From the NCBI GenBank assembly GCA_964394795.1, contig CAYMYX010000002.1, positions 1 through 64,000 on the forward strand: DNA of 64,000 bases, in the 5' to 3' direction. Both the position numbers and the translations under genes were made by a program. Each line of letters begins with the position of its first letter. The stretch's first letter is position 1. Origin of the DNA: CAYFUF01 sp964394795. GTDB lineage: Bacteria; Bacillota; Clostridia; Tissierellales; Peptoniphilaceae. Positions 8,104 through 18,053 of the stretch are shown one piece after another. A model generated the notes under the pieces. It saw only the letters and a program-made list of their open reading frames with translations, had not been told where the DNA came from and made no database searches.

Positions 8104-8939
8104 CGGCACAGGGAGCCAAGGCTGCTGTCGAGATAAACAGTTCATCGAATCCCACCTACAAGACTTGGCTTAAGTTGAAAAATAAGAGGGGCAGAGATAG
8201 GGAAGACGCCTTTCTCATCGAGTCGAGGAAGTTGATTGCAGATTACCTCGCAAGCACCCATGAGCTAACTTATCTCGTCTGTCAGAAAGAGGATCATCCG
8301 TCTTTGATGGAATCCCTAAAACAAGCTCTCCACCGCTTCGATGATCCAAGAATCGAAGATAAACTAAACCATATCAGGTGGACCTTTTTATCAAAGGAGT
8401 TGTTTGATGAATTGACCGAGATGGAAAGTTCTGATGGGTTGATTGGGGTAGCTTCCGGTCGTCTCTCCACTCAATTAACCTCTTCCAAAGAAGCTAGCCG
8501 TATCCTTCTTCTTGATAATCTCCAAGACCCGGGGAACGTTGGCACCCTTCTCCGATCGGCTGAAGCATTTGGATTCAAAACCGTTATCGGTGTTGACAGC
8601 GTGGATTTTGAGAATAGTAAGGTACTCCGGGCCTCCATGGGCTCTGCCTTTCGCTTGACGCTTCATTCAACAAAACTAGAGCAACTACTGACTTGGGTTG
8701 CAGATAAAGATATACCGATTATTGGCGCTGATATGGGTGGGGAGGACTATAGGGTATTTGAATGGCCCTCATCATTCTGCTTAGCACTAGGAAATGAAGG
8801 AAATGGGTTGCGAAATGAAATGAATGCACTGATCCGTCATAGCATAAGCATCCCAATGACAGGACTGGTAGAGTCCCTCAATGTGGCCGTATCTGGATCA
8901 GTTATTATGAGTGGAATTAATAAGCCGCAAGTGGGTTAA
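8100..8939 (+). CDS. RNA 2'-O-methyltransferase, SpoU/TrmH family
   Basis: Uses S-adenosylmethionine to methylate a ribose 2'-OH in tRNA or rRNA; the target is unknown. It has 279 residues: an N-terminal substrate-binding region (VEINSSSNPTYKTWLKL) and a C-terminal SPOUT fold with the three family motifs, NLQDPGNVGTLLRSAEAFG, ALGNEGNGLRNEM and SIPMTGLVESLNVAVSGSV. This gene commonly sits directly upstream of pheST in Bacillota. Its ATG overlaps the ktrA stop. The C-terminal end forms part of an intrinsic terminator. Confidence 0.9.
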   Translation: MTAQGAKAAVEINSSSNPTYKTWLKLKNKRGRDREDAFLIESRKLIADYLASTHELTYLVCQKEDHPSLMESLKQALHRFDDPRIEDKLNHIRWTFLSKELFDELTEMESSDGLIGVASGRLSTQLTSSKEASRILLLDNLQDPGNVGTLLRSAEAFGFKTVIGVDSVDFENSKVLRASMGSAFRLTLHSTKLEQLLTWVADKDIPIIGADMGGEDYRVFEWPSSFCLALGNEGNGLRNEMNALIRHSISIPMTGLVESLNVAVSGSVIMSGINKPQVG

Positions 8940-8950
8940 CTTGCGGTTTT
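8925..8950 (+). terminator. Terminator overlapping the methyltransferase stop
   Basis: CCGCAAG / CTTGCGG stem with an eight-base loop that holds the TAA stop, then TTTT. The T-run is short, so it may be leaky. Confidence 0.65.
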
Positions 8951-8984
8951 GTGGCAGTTATGCTAAAGTATTCATGTGTTGAAC

Positions 8985-9183
8985 TGGAAGATAGAAAGAG
9001 CTTATTGCACAGAGAGTAGCTATATTTGCTGAGAGTAGCTTACAATGAACTTTCTAGTGTTCGCCAGGGAGCAGCTGGGGTGATATGTAGTCCCAGCCGG
9101 TGAATCCGTTATCTTCAAGAGTGGCTTATGGCAAATTGGGTGGTACCGCGATGATTCGTCCCATGTTCCATGGGCTTTTTTTA
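8985..9183 (+). ncRNA. T-box leader upstream of pheST
   Basis: Senses uncharged tRNA and controls read-through into pheST. The T-box core GGGTGGTACCGCG is at 9138-9150. It is followed by a terminator stem (CCCATG / CATGGG around 9160-9174) and a T-run, the normal arrangement. AG-rich Stem I elements lie near 9000-9030, and GATAG near 8992 can pair with TTATC near 9112 to close Stem I. I could not fix the specifier loop; a UUC phenylalanine specifier is expected from context and several TTC triplets occur. Confidence 0.9.
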
Positions 9184-9238
9184 TTTACCACCACGATATA
9201 GAAATTATATGAAAAGTATTTCGAGCATAGGAGGAAAA

Positions 9239-10276
9239 ATGCTAGATCAATTGCAGGCTCTGTACGATTCGGTACAGGAAAGATTAGCCCAAATAAAAGG
9301 GGACGACGAGCTGGAATCATTGCGAGTTGAAGTCCTTGGGAAGAAAGGCAGTCTTACGGAAATTCTAAAGGGGTTGGGCAAGCTAGACCCGGAACAACGC
9401 AAGGTAATGGGCATGGAAGCGAATCGCATAAAGCAGGAAATCCATGACCAAATTCGAGATAAGAAACAAGCCTTGATAGCGGAAGCATCCGTTATAGAGG
9501 GAAGCATCGACTTGACAAGACCAGGTTATCCTATCAATCAGGGAAGTCTACATCCCATCACGCAAATGATGTACGACCTAAACGATGCTTTTCTGTCGCT
9601 TGGTTTTGAAGTGTTTGAAGAAGATGAGATTTCCAGCGAGCTCTATGCTTTTGATAATTTGAATTTTCCTCCTAATCACCCGGCAAGGGAAACGATGGAT
9701 ACCTATTGGATTGAGGGAACCGAAGATAAGGAGGGGGACCAAAGACTTTCCCTGCGTCCTCACCTAACTGGAGCTTCCGTCCGCTATCTCCAACAGCACG
9801 GTGCACCTGCTCGATTTGTTTATCCTGGTCGAGTCTATCGAAATGAAACAACAGACGCCCGTCATGAGCGCGCTTTCTTCCAGTATGAAGCGTTGATCGT
9901 GGATAAAGACTTCTCCTTCTCTTCAGGCCAACTCTTGATTGATACCATCATGGAAAGAGTCTTCGGCCACCATGTGAACACCAGAATGAGAGCGGGTTTC
10001 TTCCCCTTCGTTGAACCTGGCTTCGAGATCGATATGGAATGTCAGGTTTGCCATGGCCAAGGTTGCAAGGTCTGCAAAAATGTCGGCTGGATTGAGGTCA
10101 TGCCTGGTGGGTCTCCGCACCCTAATGTGCTGAAGGCGGCAGGGTTAGACCCTGAAGTGTGGTCCGGTTTTTACATCAATATTGGTCTGGACCGTCTGGT
10201 CATGATGCGGTATGGCGTGGACGATGTGCGCTTGTTCCACAGTGCTGACTTGCGCTTCTTGAAGCAGTTCCATTAA
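9239..10276 (+). CDS. pheS: Phenylalanyl-tRNA synthetase alpha subunit
   Basis: Catalytic subunit of the alpha2-beta2 enzyme that charges tRNA-Phe. The start is the ATG at 9239 after AGGAGG at 9229-9234 (345 residues); the earlier ATG at 9170 lies inside the T-box terminator. It has an N-terminal coiled-coil arm, class II motif 2 (RVYRNETTDARHERAF), a Cys cluster (CQVCHGQGCKVC) as in other Bacillota PheS, and motif 3 (GLDRLVMMRYGVDDVR). The usual GAGMVHPNV is here GGSPHPNV. pheT follows ten bases later. Confidence 0.95.
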   Translation: MLDQLQALYDSVQERLAQIKGDDELESLRVEVLGKKGSLTEILKGLGKLDPEQRKVMGMEANRIKQEIHDQIRDKKQALIAEASVIEGSIDLTRPGYPINQGSLHPITQMMYDLNDAFLSLGFEVFEEDEISSELYAFDNLNFPPNHPARETMDTYWIEGTEDKEGDQRLSLRPHLTGASVRYLQQHGAPARFVYPGRVYRNETTDARHERAFFQYEALIVDKDFSFSSGQLLIDTIMERVFGHHVNTRMRAGFFPFVEPGFEIDMECQVCHGQGCKVCKNVGWIEVMPGGSPHPNVLKAAGLDPEVWSGFYINIGLDRLVMMRYGVDDVRLFHSADLRFLKQFH

Positions 10277-10286
10277 GGAGGAAACG

Positions 10287-12707
10287 ATGAAATTATCTTA
10301 TCAATGGTTAAAGAAATATGTCGACCTACCAGACGACCTCTCGATGGACCAGCTTAGTTACGACTTAACCATGAGGACCGTCGAGGTCGAGGGAATAGAA
10401 GACTTACGAGAAAAGTATCAAAAAACGGTTGCGGCAACAATCACCCAAATTGATCCCCATCCTCAAGCGGACAAGCTTCGCATCTGCCAAGTCGATATCG
10501 GCGAAGGCGAGGACGTTCAGATTGTTTGCGGGGGGTCCAATCTTGAGGTGGGCCAAGGTGTTGCTGTTACTTTACCCGGAGCTAAAGCAATTTGGCATGG
10601 GGAAGGCGACCCGGTTGTTATCGAGGAAACAGAGCTTCGTGGCGAGAAGTCTTACGGAATGATTTGCGGAGCGGACGAATTGGAATTGGGGCCTTTATTT
10701 CCTGTCGAAGAAGACCACCAAATCATCGATTTAGGGAAACAAAATATTCATGTTGAAGCGGGTACGCCGCTTGTGGACGCCTTGGGTTTAGATGACTATA
10801 TCATCGAGATTGATAACAAGTCGCTTACTCACCGTCCCGACCTATGGGGACACTATGGGATCGCTAGAGAGCTTGCGGCAATCTACGGTCTTCCTTTAAA
10901 GGAGCTGGAAGCCCTGGATTTTGAAGAGGACTTGGAAACTTATCCTGTCCGTATCGAAAGTGAGGACACCTGCTCCCGTTACATTGCCGTCGAGTACGAG
11001 CATGTGGATGCGAGAAAGTCACCTCTATGGCTGCAGTCTGCCCTGATGAAGGTCGGGGTCAAGCCTATCAATTTGATCGTCGATATTACCAACTACGTCA
11101 TGATGACAACGGGTCAGCCTACCCACGCTTATGATGAGGGCCACGTTTCCGGCGGCATCGTTGTTCGGGGAGGCAAAGAACATGAAGACTTAACCCTCCT
11201 TGATGGTAAAGAGTTGGACTTAGACAGCCACAATATGGTGATTGCGGATGAAGAAAAGGCAATCGGTCTAGCGGGGATCATGGGCGGTGCCAAAGACTCT
11301 ATTCTAAGGAGTACGGAGAACATCGTTTTTGAAGTAGCTAATTTTGATGCTCAAAACATTCGAAAGACGGCTCAGGAATTTGGTGTTCGCACCGAGGCAT
11401 CCTCTCGTTTTGAAAAGGGAATTGACACCCAAAGGTCTCTTCAGGCCATCCTCTTTGCCAATTATCTGATTAACGATCTCTTCCCTGAGGCAAAGCCAAT
11501 CGCTTATGAGGATGCGTTGATTCGTGAAACCAAACAAGAAAGCATAGACCTATCTGTATCTTGGTTGTCAAGAAGACTCGGTAAAGAGGTTGACTACAAC
11601 GAGGTAAGTGAACTACTGGCTCCTCTAGGTTTTGAGGTTGCGGCCGTTAATGGTGACGATATCCAAGTCTTAGCTCCAAGTTGGAGGTCCACAGGCGATG
11701 TCGACTTGATGGACGACATCCTTGAGGAAGTTGCCCGTATGGTCGGCTATGAAAACTTCGAGCTGAAGGCACCTGAGATCACCCTAGATACGGCTATTTA
11801 TCAGAAAGAGACGAGTCTCAGCAGAAGGATTCGGGAGTACCTTGCCTTCTCTTGCGGCTTCCAAGAAATTTTCACCTACCCTTGGGTGAAGGATGAATAT
11901 GTTGAAGCAGCAGGCCTTGAGGATGAGGCGCTATTGAAACTTGCTCAACCTCCAGCACCTGATCAAAACAAACTGCGCAACTCCCTAGTTCCAGGATTAT
12001 TGGAAGCAGGTGTTAAGAATATCCGCTACTATGACGTTTTCCGCATTTTCGAGCTAACCCAAGTGTTTGACGGAACTGAGTTTAAGCTTATGGAGAGCGG
12101 AGAAAGGCTTCCCGAACAAACGAAGCAGCTGGGTGCAGCTTGTGTTGGAACAGATCCTAAGGAACTCTTTTTTCAGTTGAAAGGCGTGGTAGAAAATTTA
12201 TCTTTGTATTGCCAAATTGATGAGTTTACCTTCAAGCAAGTAAATCAGCCAAGCTGGGCGGATAATAAAGCATGGTTGGAGATTTTCGTAGGAAACGATA
12301 AGGTGGGCGAGTTTGGCCTAATTTCAACGGTTGCCAAGGTAAAGGCGGATTTGAAGCACCATGATATGGCCCTCTTTATCTTGAATGTGGATGCACTAAA
12401 ACCATTCGATTCCAGAAGCAATACCTACTATCCTCTTCCACTCTATCCTCACGTAGAACAGGATATCAGCATCCTTGCCGATGATGAGACAACTTGGGCA
12501 GAGGTTAGGGATTTAGTTGCTCCGTTAGTGTATGACGTGAGGTTTATCGATGAATATCACGGCAAGCAGACACCGGAGGGTAAAAAGTCTTTAACACTTC
12601 GTGTGGAAATTGCCTCTGAGACGGGCACTTTAACGAACGAAGAAATTGAAGAAACCATGAGCAAAGTTTTAGAAGCATTAAAATCTGTTGGTACAACAGC
12701 GCGATAA
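10287..12707 (+). CDS. pheT: Phenylalanyl-tRNA synthetase beta subunit
   Basis: Beta subunit with editing and tRNA-binding roles, 806 residues, the usual size. Domains in order: an EMAP-type tRNA-binding domain (TQIDPHPQADKLRICQVDIG, near residues 52-71), the B3/B4 editing region, B5, a catalytic-like core and the C-terminal ferredoxin-fold anticodon-binding domain (YPLPLYPHVEQDISI to the end). AAGGAGG precedes the ATG. Cotranscribed with pheS under the T-box. Confidence 0.96.
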   Translation: MKLSYQWLKKYVDLPDDLSMDQLSYDLTMRTVEVEGIEDLREKYQKTVAATITQIDPHPQADKLRICQVDIGEGEDVQIVCGGSNLEVGQGVAVTLPGAKAIWHGEGDPVVIEETELRGEKSYGMICGADELELGPLFPVEEDHQIIDLGKQNIHVEAGTPLVDALGLDDYIIEIDNKSLTHRPDLWGHYGIARELAAIYGLPLKELEALDFEEDLETYPVRIESEDTCSRYIAVEYEHVDARKSPLWLQSALMKVGVKPINLIVDITNYVMMTTGQPTHAYDEGHVSGGIVVRGGKEHEDLTLLDGKELDLDSHNMVIADEEKAIGLAGIMGGAKDSILRSTENIVFEVANFDAQNIRKTAQEFGVRTEASSRFEKGIDTQRSLQAILFANYLINDLFPEAKPIAYEDALIRETKQESIDLSVSWLSRRLGKEVDYNEVSELLAPLGFEVAAVNGDDIQVLAPSWRSTGDVDLMDDILEEVARMVGYENFELKAPEITLDTAIYQKETSLSRRIREYLAFSCGFQEIFTYPWVKDEYVEAAGLEDEALLKLAQPPAPDQNKLRNSLVPGLLEAGVKNIRYYDVFRIFELTQVFDGTEFKLMESGERLPEQTKQLGAACVGTDPKELFFQLKGVVENLSLYCQIDEFTFKQVNQPSWADNKAWLEIFVGNDKVGEFGLISTVAKVKADLKHHDMALFILNVDALKPFDSRSNTYYPLPLYPHVEQDISILADDETTWAEVRDLVAPLVYDVRFIDEYHGKQTPEGKKSLTLRVEIASETGTLTNEEIEETMSKVLEALKSVGTTAR

Positions 12708-12751
12708 TTGGTAATACTAGCAAATAAAAGTAAAAGCAGAAAGGGTTTGGG

Positions 12752-13288
12752 ATGGAAAAGCACAATCGAATTGAAATGACAATCGGTGGTAATGATTATG
12801 TTCTTTATAGCGATAGAGACACCGAAGATATGCTTGCTATCGCTAACTATGTGGAAAAGAAAATTGAAGAAGTGCCCACGTCGAAACAGCTCTTTAATAA
12901 GTCGATGCCCATAACCCTTGCTGCGGTAAATATCGCCGATGAACTCTTCACCATGAGAGAAGAATTCAAGGACTTGGCGTCGAGAGCGGAAAAGCCGATG
13001 GCGGATTATGAGCCGAATCGTCTGCGAATCGACAGTTTGGAAAAGAAGAATAATAGCTTCTACCAAGAGAAGATTCGCTTGCAAGAGCGGATTGCCGAGT
13101 TAGAGAAAAGTTTGGCCTCCGTCAAGGCGGAAGCGGATAGGCAAAAGAACTTGCTGACAAAAAGAGACGAGCAAGTCAAAGGATACCAAGACAAACTCCA
13201 AGCGCTCCAAGATAATCTCGACCAAATGGAAAAGAAAAATGTGGATTTCGCTAAGCAACTGCAAGAAGTTAAAAGGACGAATGGATGA
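12752..13288 (+). CDS. zapA: Cell division protein ZapA
   Basis: Promotes FtsZ bundling at the division ring. The N-terminal ZapA domain (IEMTIGGNDYVLYSDRDTED, then NYVEKKIEE) is about 95 residues. A long charged coiled coil follows (residues 90-175), making 178 residues, longer than the 85-110 of minimal ZapA. It starts 44 bases after pheT with a weak AAAGG site; its stop overlaps the next start by four bases. The pheT-zapA-U32-mutS2 order is common in Bacillota. Confidence 0.88.
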   Translation: MEKHNRIEMTIGGNDYVLYSDRDTEDMLAIANYVEKKIEEVPTSKQLFNKSMPITLAAVNIADELFTMREEFKDLASRAEKPMADYEPNRLRIDSLEKKNNSFYQEKIRLQERIAELEKSLASVKAEADRQKNLLTKRDEQVKGYQDKLQALQDNLDQMEKKNVDFAKQLQEVKRTNG

Positions 13289-15675
13289 AGCAGAGTAGAC
13301 CGGAAATTTTAGCACCTGTCGGTAATTGGGGCATGTTCGAAGCCGCCCTCGCCGCCGGCGCTGATGTCATCTATGCCGCCTCCAAGAGCTTTGGGGCAAG
13401 AGCCTACGCAAGTAACTTTAGCAATGAGGAACTGGAAAAGTTAATACACCGAGCTCATTGGAACGGAATAAAAGTGTACATCACTTTCAACACCTTGGTG
13501 AAGGAAGATGAACTGGACGAAGCGATCGACCAAATCGATGCTTTGGTAGCCATGCGCTGCGATGCCCTCATCGTCCAAGATATGGGCATCATCCGCCTTC
13601 TTCAAGACAGACACCCTGACCTACCTATCCATGGATCAACCCAGTTAAGCGTCACCAGTCTTGAGGGCGCTCGCTACTTGGAAAAACTTGGCCTCAGCCG
13701 AATCGTTCTAGGCCGAGAAGTTACGATAGAAGAAGCGACTCGAATTAAGGCGTCTACCAAACTTGAAGTTGAAGCCTTTGTTCATGGTTCGCTGTGCGTC
13801 AGCGTTTCCGGTCAGTGCCTGATGAGCTCCTTTGCCGGAGGCCGAAGTGGGAACAGGGGAAGGTGTGCACAACCCTGCCGGAAGACTTACGAGCTGAAGG
13901 ATGGCCAGGGAAAACTAATCGCCAAAGATAACACCTATATCAGTCCGAGGGACCTACAAACTATCTCCTTTATTGACCGCTATCATGAAATTGGTTTGGA
14001 TTGTTTCAAGATTGAGGGTCGAATGAAGAAACCGGAGTATGTCTATTCCGCAGTTACTTCCTATAGGCAAGCCTTGGATAAGGAGAATGTGGACCTTCTA
14101 GCCCTCCAGCTTGTTTCCAACCGACCTTTTACCAAAGGTCTTTCTTTTCATGATTTTGGTGTAGATTACGCCTTCAAAGAAGATGAGAAATCTGGGAAGA
14201 TTATTGGTCAGGTTGTTAAGCATGGTCGAGGCTTTGCCCTGCCTTTAGAAGAAGAGATAGTCAAAGGTGACATCATTCACATCAAAAGTAAGAAACATTA
14301 CTTCCCACTCACCGCTACCGAAGATCATAATTCGGGTAGTCGTTGGGATTTATCTGCTTATACTGACTTAATCGAGGGCGAACATGCCTACCTCATCTAC
14401 AGGCAAAGGACTAGAGACAAGCTAGAAGAAGTTCAAGATGCTGGTTTAGCATTAAAACGCGAGGTTTCCATAGACGCCAGCTTTATTGTAGGTGAAAAAT
14501 TGCGATTGACGGCTTCCAGCGAAGGCGTTATGGCAAGGATAGAAGCCGATGAAGTTCAAGCAGCGAGGACACAACCGCTATCAAAAGACCGCATTGAGGA
14601 ATCGCTAGGACAGCTAGGGGACAGTCCCTTCCTTTTGGAAGAATTGAAACTTCATGTCCAAGGGGAAGGCTTTCTGCCCATCTCGAAGATTAAGCAAGCT
14701 AGACGGAACCTCTTAATGGGTTTAGAGAATAAGATACTGGAACAAAATTTTCCACCATATCCAGAGGCCAATACTAGCGTAGCCAGCCAGATAAAGCAGC
14801 AATCGGAAAACTGGAATGAATGGTCGCCACAAGAAGTCAAAATCGATTTGGACACCTATGATTTTCCGGATATATTTGGAGAAGCTATAGCTAATCTAAG
14901 CATGGTCATCGTCCATCGCGAAGAGCAGATCAAACCTTGGGTGGAGCAAGGAATTCCGGTGATTTTTGCCGGACCAAGGCTCTTGGAAGCTGATGGTTAT
15001 AAGAAATTAGAATCCCTTATCCTTAGAAACAAAGAAGCTTTATCGGGTTATCTGGTCCAATCGTTAAATGATCTTGGCTTTTACCAACACTTGATTAATA
15101 ACGGCATCTTGGACAAAGAGTCCGTTCGTTTGATGGGGGGCCACGAACTTAACATTACCAACCACATGGCCATCGAATGGTTAAAAGATGCAGGCATGAG
15201 CCATTATGTACCATCGCCGGAGCTAAAGATAGGGGATAGCCTTGCCATGAGACAGGTTTCGCCAACTGAGCCGGCAAGCCACTTGCTCGCCTACGGTAGG
15301 TTAAGCGGGATGCTCATGAAACACTGCCCGGCAGCTATGGTCAAGGGTTGTATAGATGATTCCCAGTGTCCGACCTGCCAGTTTCGTAAGAATATTTTCC
15401 TCGTCGATGAATATGGGAGTAGGGAAGTCTATCGCCAGCATGGCTACAGTGAACTCCTCCTCCCAACTACTATCGATTTGCGTTATGACAGCGGTTTAGT
15501 TAAGCAAGCAAAACCGGCTTATCTCCACCTTGTACATCGAGGCGAAGGAGAGATTGTTGAGACTCTTCGCTACTGGACAAACTGGATTAGCAATGGCGGA
15601 AAGTTTAAAGACCTACCTATGGATAAAAGACGGAAGAAGGCAAAACTCGGCAACTATATTGATGGGATTGAATAA
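13285..15675 (+). CDS. U32 family peptidase, long form
   Basis: Family U32 proteins were named as collagenase-like proteases; relatives such as TrhP and RlhA act in tRNA or 23S rRNA hydroxylation, so an RNA-modification role is likely. The U32 signature region is at residues 165-200 (EAFVHGSLCVSVSGQCLMSS then GNRGRCAQPCRKTY), with several cysteines that may hold a cofactor. The protein has 796 residues with the C-terminal extension (DUF3656-type). A second Cys cluster (CIDDSQCPTC) lies near residue 690. Its ATG overlaps the zapA stop. Confidence 0.9.
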   Translation: MKQSRPEILAPVGNWGMFEAALAAGADVIYAASKSFGARAYASNFSNEELEKLIHRAHWNGIKVYITFNTLVKEDELDEAIDQIDALVAMRCDALIVQDMGIIRLLQDRHPDLPIHGSTQLSVTSLEGARYLEKLGLSRIVLGREVTIEEATRIKASTKLEVEAFVHGSLCVSVSGQCLMSSFAGGRSGNRGRCAQPCRKTYELKDGQGKLIAKDNTYISPRDLQTISFIDRYHEIGLDCFKIEGRMKKPEYVYSAVTSYRQALDKENVDLLALQLVSNRPFTKGLSFHDFGVDYAFKEDEKSGKIIGQVVKHGRGFALPLEEEIVKGDIIHIKSKKHYFPLTATEDHNSGSRWDLSAYTDLIEGEHAYLIYRQRTRDKLEEVQDAGLALKREVSIDASFIVGEKLRLTASSEGVMARIEADEVQAARTQPLSKDRIEESLGQLGDSPFLLEELKLHVQGEGFLPISKIKQARRNLLMGLENKILEQNFPPYPEANTSVASQIKQQSENWNEWSPQEVKIDLDTYDFPDIFGEAIANLSMVIVHREEQIKPWVEQGIPVIFAGPRLLEADGYKKLESLILRNKEALSGYLVQSLNDLGFYQHLINNGILDKESVRLMGGHELNITNHMAIEWLKDAGMSHYVPSPELKIGDSLAMRQVSPTEPASHLLAYGRLSGMLMKHCPAAMVKGCIDDSQCPTCQFRKNIFLVDEYGSREVYRQHGYSELLLPTTIDLRYDSGLVKQAKPAYLHLVHRGEGEIVETLRYWTNWISNGGKFKDLPMDKRRKKAKLGNYIDGIE

Positions 15676-15690
15676 AAGAAAGGCGGAGAA

Positions 15691-18042
15691 ATGGAAGACA
15701 ATGTTCTCCTTACATTAGAATATGACAAGATTCTCGTTGGTTTAGGGAAACACTGTGCTTCTGACCTCGGAAAGAGGATGGTGACCCGCCTAAGACCCAG
15801 CGATGATATAAAAGAAATAGAGGGTTGGCAAGCTGATACTGAAGAAGCCATTGAAATGATTCTCCAAATAGGAAATCCACCGCTTTTTGGTATAACCGAA
15901 ATCAAGTCGGCTGTCATTCGAGCAGATAAGGGGGGAACCCTATCGCCTGGACAGCTCCTCCAGATCGCGGAGAGCTTACGAGTTTCTCAGGCTTTGATTG
16001 ACTACGTGGAAGAGGCCGAAGTTTCTCCATTACGGGACAGGATTTCCAACCTCTTTACTCACCAGGGGCTCTACGATGTAATCAACAATGCGATTCAAGC
16101 AGATGAATCTATCGCCGATCGGGCATCCAGCACGCTATATCGAATTAGACGAAATATCGAAAGCAAAGAAAGCCAGATTAAGGATAAGCTGAATTCCATC
16201 ATGAATCAAGCTGCCCAATCAGGCCACCTACGGGAGAACCTGATCACCATGCGGGAAGGCCGATATGTGCTTCCTGTTAAAGCAGAAAGCAGACGGCACA
16301 TGCAAGGTGTCGTACACGACCAATCCGGCTCGGGGGCAACCTACTTTATCGAGCCCTTAGCTATCGTCAATTTAAATAACGAAATTCGCCAACTGGAAGG
16401 GGAGGAGCAAGAAGAAATTAGCCGTATCCTCAAGTCCTTATCCCAAGAGGTTGCCGACTTCGCTGAACCGGTCGCAAGCAACCAAGATCACCTTCAATTT
16501 ATCGACTTCACTTTCGGCAAGGCGAAATATGCCTTAAAGATGGGTGGCATTCGACCAACGATGACGGATGACCGGGTAACGAATATTCATCAAGCTCGCC
16601 ATCCACTCTTGGGCGAAAATGTCGTTCCCATCAATATCGAATTGGGAGACACTTTCAATACCTTGATTATCACGGGACCTAATACCGGTGGTAAGACGGT
16701 TACGCTGAAAACCTTAGGTTTGTTGACAGTTATGGCCCAATCTGGCTTGCAGATTCCCGCAAAAGCCCCCTCTAAAGTGGGCGTTTACTCAAACGTCTAC
16801 GCCGATATCGGTGACAAGCAATCCATTGAAATGAGCTTGTCCACCTTCTCGGCTTCCATGACCAATATCATCGATATTTTGGAGAAGGCAGATCCTACTT
16901 CCTTGATTCTATTCGATGAACTTGGAGCAGGAACTGACCCGACGGAGGGCGCAGCGTTGGCCATGTCCATCCTAGCCTACCTCACCGATCATGATATTCG
17001 AACGGTAGCAACTACCCACTATTCGGAACTAAAACTCTTTGCCATACGAGAAAAGCTTATCCAAAATGCGTCGGTGGAGTTCGATGTGGAGAGTTTGTCT
17101 CCAACCTATAAGTTAACGATTGGCTTGCCGGGCAGGTCTAATGCCTTCGACATCTCCAGGCGCTTAGGCTTGTCCGAGAACATCTTAGAAAGCGCCCAAA
17201 ACCACCTTGCCTCGGAGAATATCCACTTTGAAGATGTTCTCCATGATATTGAAGAGTCAAGAAAGCGGGCAGAGACCGACCAAGCGAATATGGAACGGCT
17301 CCGTAGCGACTATGAGATCAAGCTAAAGAAAATGAAAGACGAACTTGAACGCGCTCAGGAAAACCATGAGAAGCAGATGGAAAGCGCCAAAGCCGAAGCA
17401 AGAGATATCATTCTCGAAGCCCAAGTGACTGCTCAAAAGCTGATTCGAGAAGCGAAACAGGCTAGCAAGGGTAGCACTCAAGAGCTTGACCGAACCCTGA
17501 CATCGATTCGAGAGCAAGTCCAGGAAGAGGAGGGCAAGTTAGCCCCCAAAGTTCCCCAAAAGAAGAAAGGGCAGGACGAAAGACCCTTCCGAATGGGGGA
17601 GACGGTGGAGATTGTGTCTATGGCCCAAAGGGGTTCTATCATCGATGGCCCGGATCGCAACGGCGATGTCCTTATCCAAATGGGTATTCTTAAAGTTAAT
17701 TCCAACGTTAAAGATTTAATCCATGTAGAGGAAGACAAGTCGGTTCAGAGCAAGCATTCATCCCCGAGTAAGATTCTAGAACAGAAGAAGTCAATGGACA
17801 TCTCCATGGAATTGGATTTACGAGGGCAACGATATGAAGAAGCGCTAGATATCGTGGATAAGTATCTGGACGATGCCATCCTAGCGGGTTTACACGTGGT
17901 CCGCCTGATTCATGGTAAGGGGACCGGCGCCTTGCGGCAAGGAGTCACCGAGTTTTTGAGAAAAGACAGCAGAGTAGCCAAGTACCAACTTGCGGATGAA
18001 AAGGAAGGCGGCGCAGGAGTCACCGTCGTCGAATTGAAATAA
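15691..18042 (+). CDS. mutS2: Endonuclease MutS2
   Basis: MutS-like ATPase with a C-terminal Smr nuclease domain, linked to suppression of recombination and to rescue of collided ribosomes in Bacillota. It has 783 residues, usual size. Walker A is TGPNTGGKTVTLKTLG near residue 330 and Walker B FDELGAGTDPTEG near residue 408. A coiled-coil region spans about 510-620, and the Smr domain is the last 75 residues (LDLRGQRYEEALDIV and HGKGTGALRQGV). The ATG comes 15 bases after the U32 gene. Confidence 0.95.
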   Translation: MEDNVLLTLEYDKILVGLGKHCASDLGKRMVTRLRPSDDIKEIEGWQADTEEAIEMILQIGNPPLFGITEIKSAVIRADKGGTLSPGQLLQIAESLRVSQALIDYVEEAEVSPLRDRISNLFTHQGLYDVINNAIQADESIADRASSTLYRIRRNIESKESQIKDKLNSIMNQAAQSGHLRENLITMREGRYVLPVKAESRRHMQGVVHDQSGSGATYFIEPLAIVNLNNEIRQLEGEEQEEISRILKSLSQEVADFAEPVASNQDHLQFIDFTFGKAKYALKMGGIRPTMTDDRVTNIHQARHPLLGENVVPINIELGDTFNTLIITGPNTGGKTVTLKTLGLLTVMAQSGLQIPAKAPSKVGVYSNVYADIGDKQSIEMSLSTFSASMTNIIDILEKADPTSLILFDELGAGTDPTEGAALAMSILAYLTDHDIRTVATTHYSELKLFAIREKLIQNASVEFDVESLSPTYKLTIGLPGRSNAFDISRRLGLSENILESAQNHLASENIHFEDVLHDIEESRKRAETDQANMERLRSDYEIKLKKMKDELERAQENHEKQMESAKAEARDIILEAQVTAQKLIREAKQASKGSTQELDRTLTSIREQVQEEEGKLAPKVPQKKKGQDERPFRMGETVEIVSMAQRGSIIDGPDRNGDVLIQMGILKVNSNVKDLIHVEEDKSVQSKHSSPSKILEQKKSMDISMELDLRGQRYEEALDIVDKYLDDAILAGLHVVRLIHGKGTGALRQGVTEFLRKDSRVAKYQLADEKEGGAGVTVVELK

Positions 18043-18053
18043 TGGAGCAGTTT

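Noticed and set aside
9170..9238. ATG at 9170 as the pheS start
   Set aside because: It lies in the T-box terminator stem; the ATG at 9239 has AGGAGG and gives the normal PheS N-terminus.
10036..10080. Cys cluster in PheS as an unusual zinc-site insertion
   Set aside because: Bacillota PheS proteins commonly have a similar CxxC-GxxC segment here.
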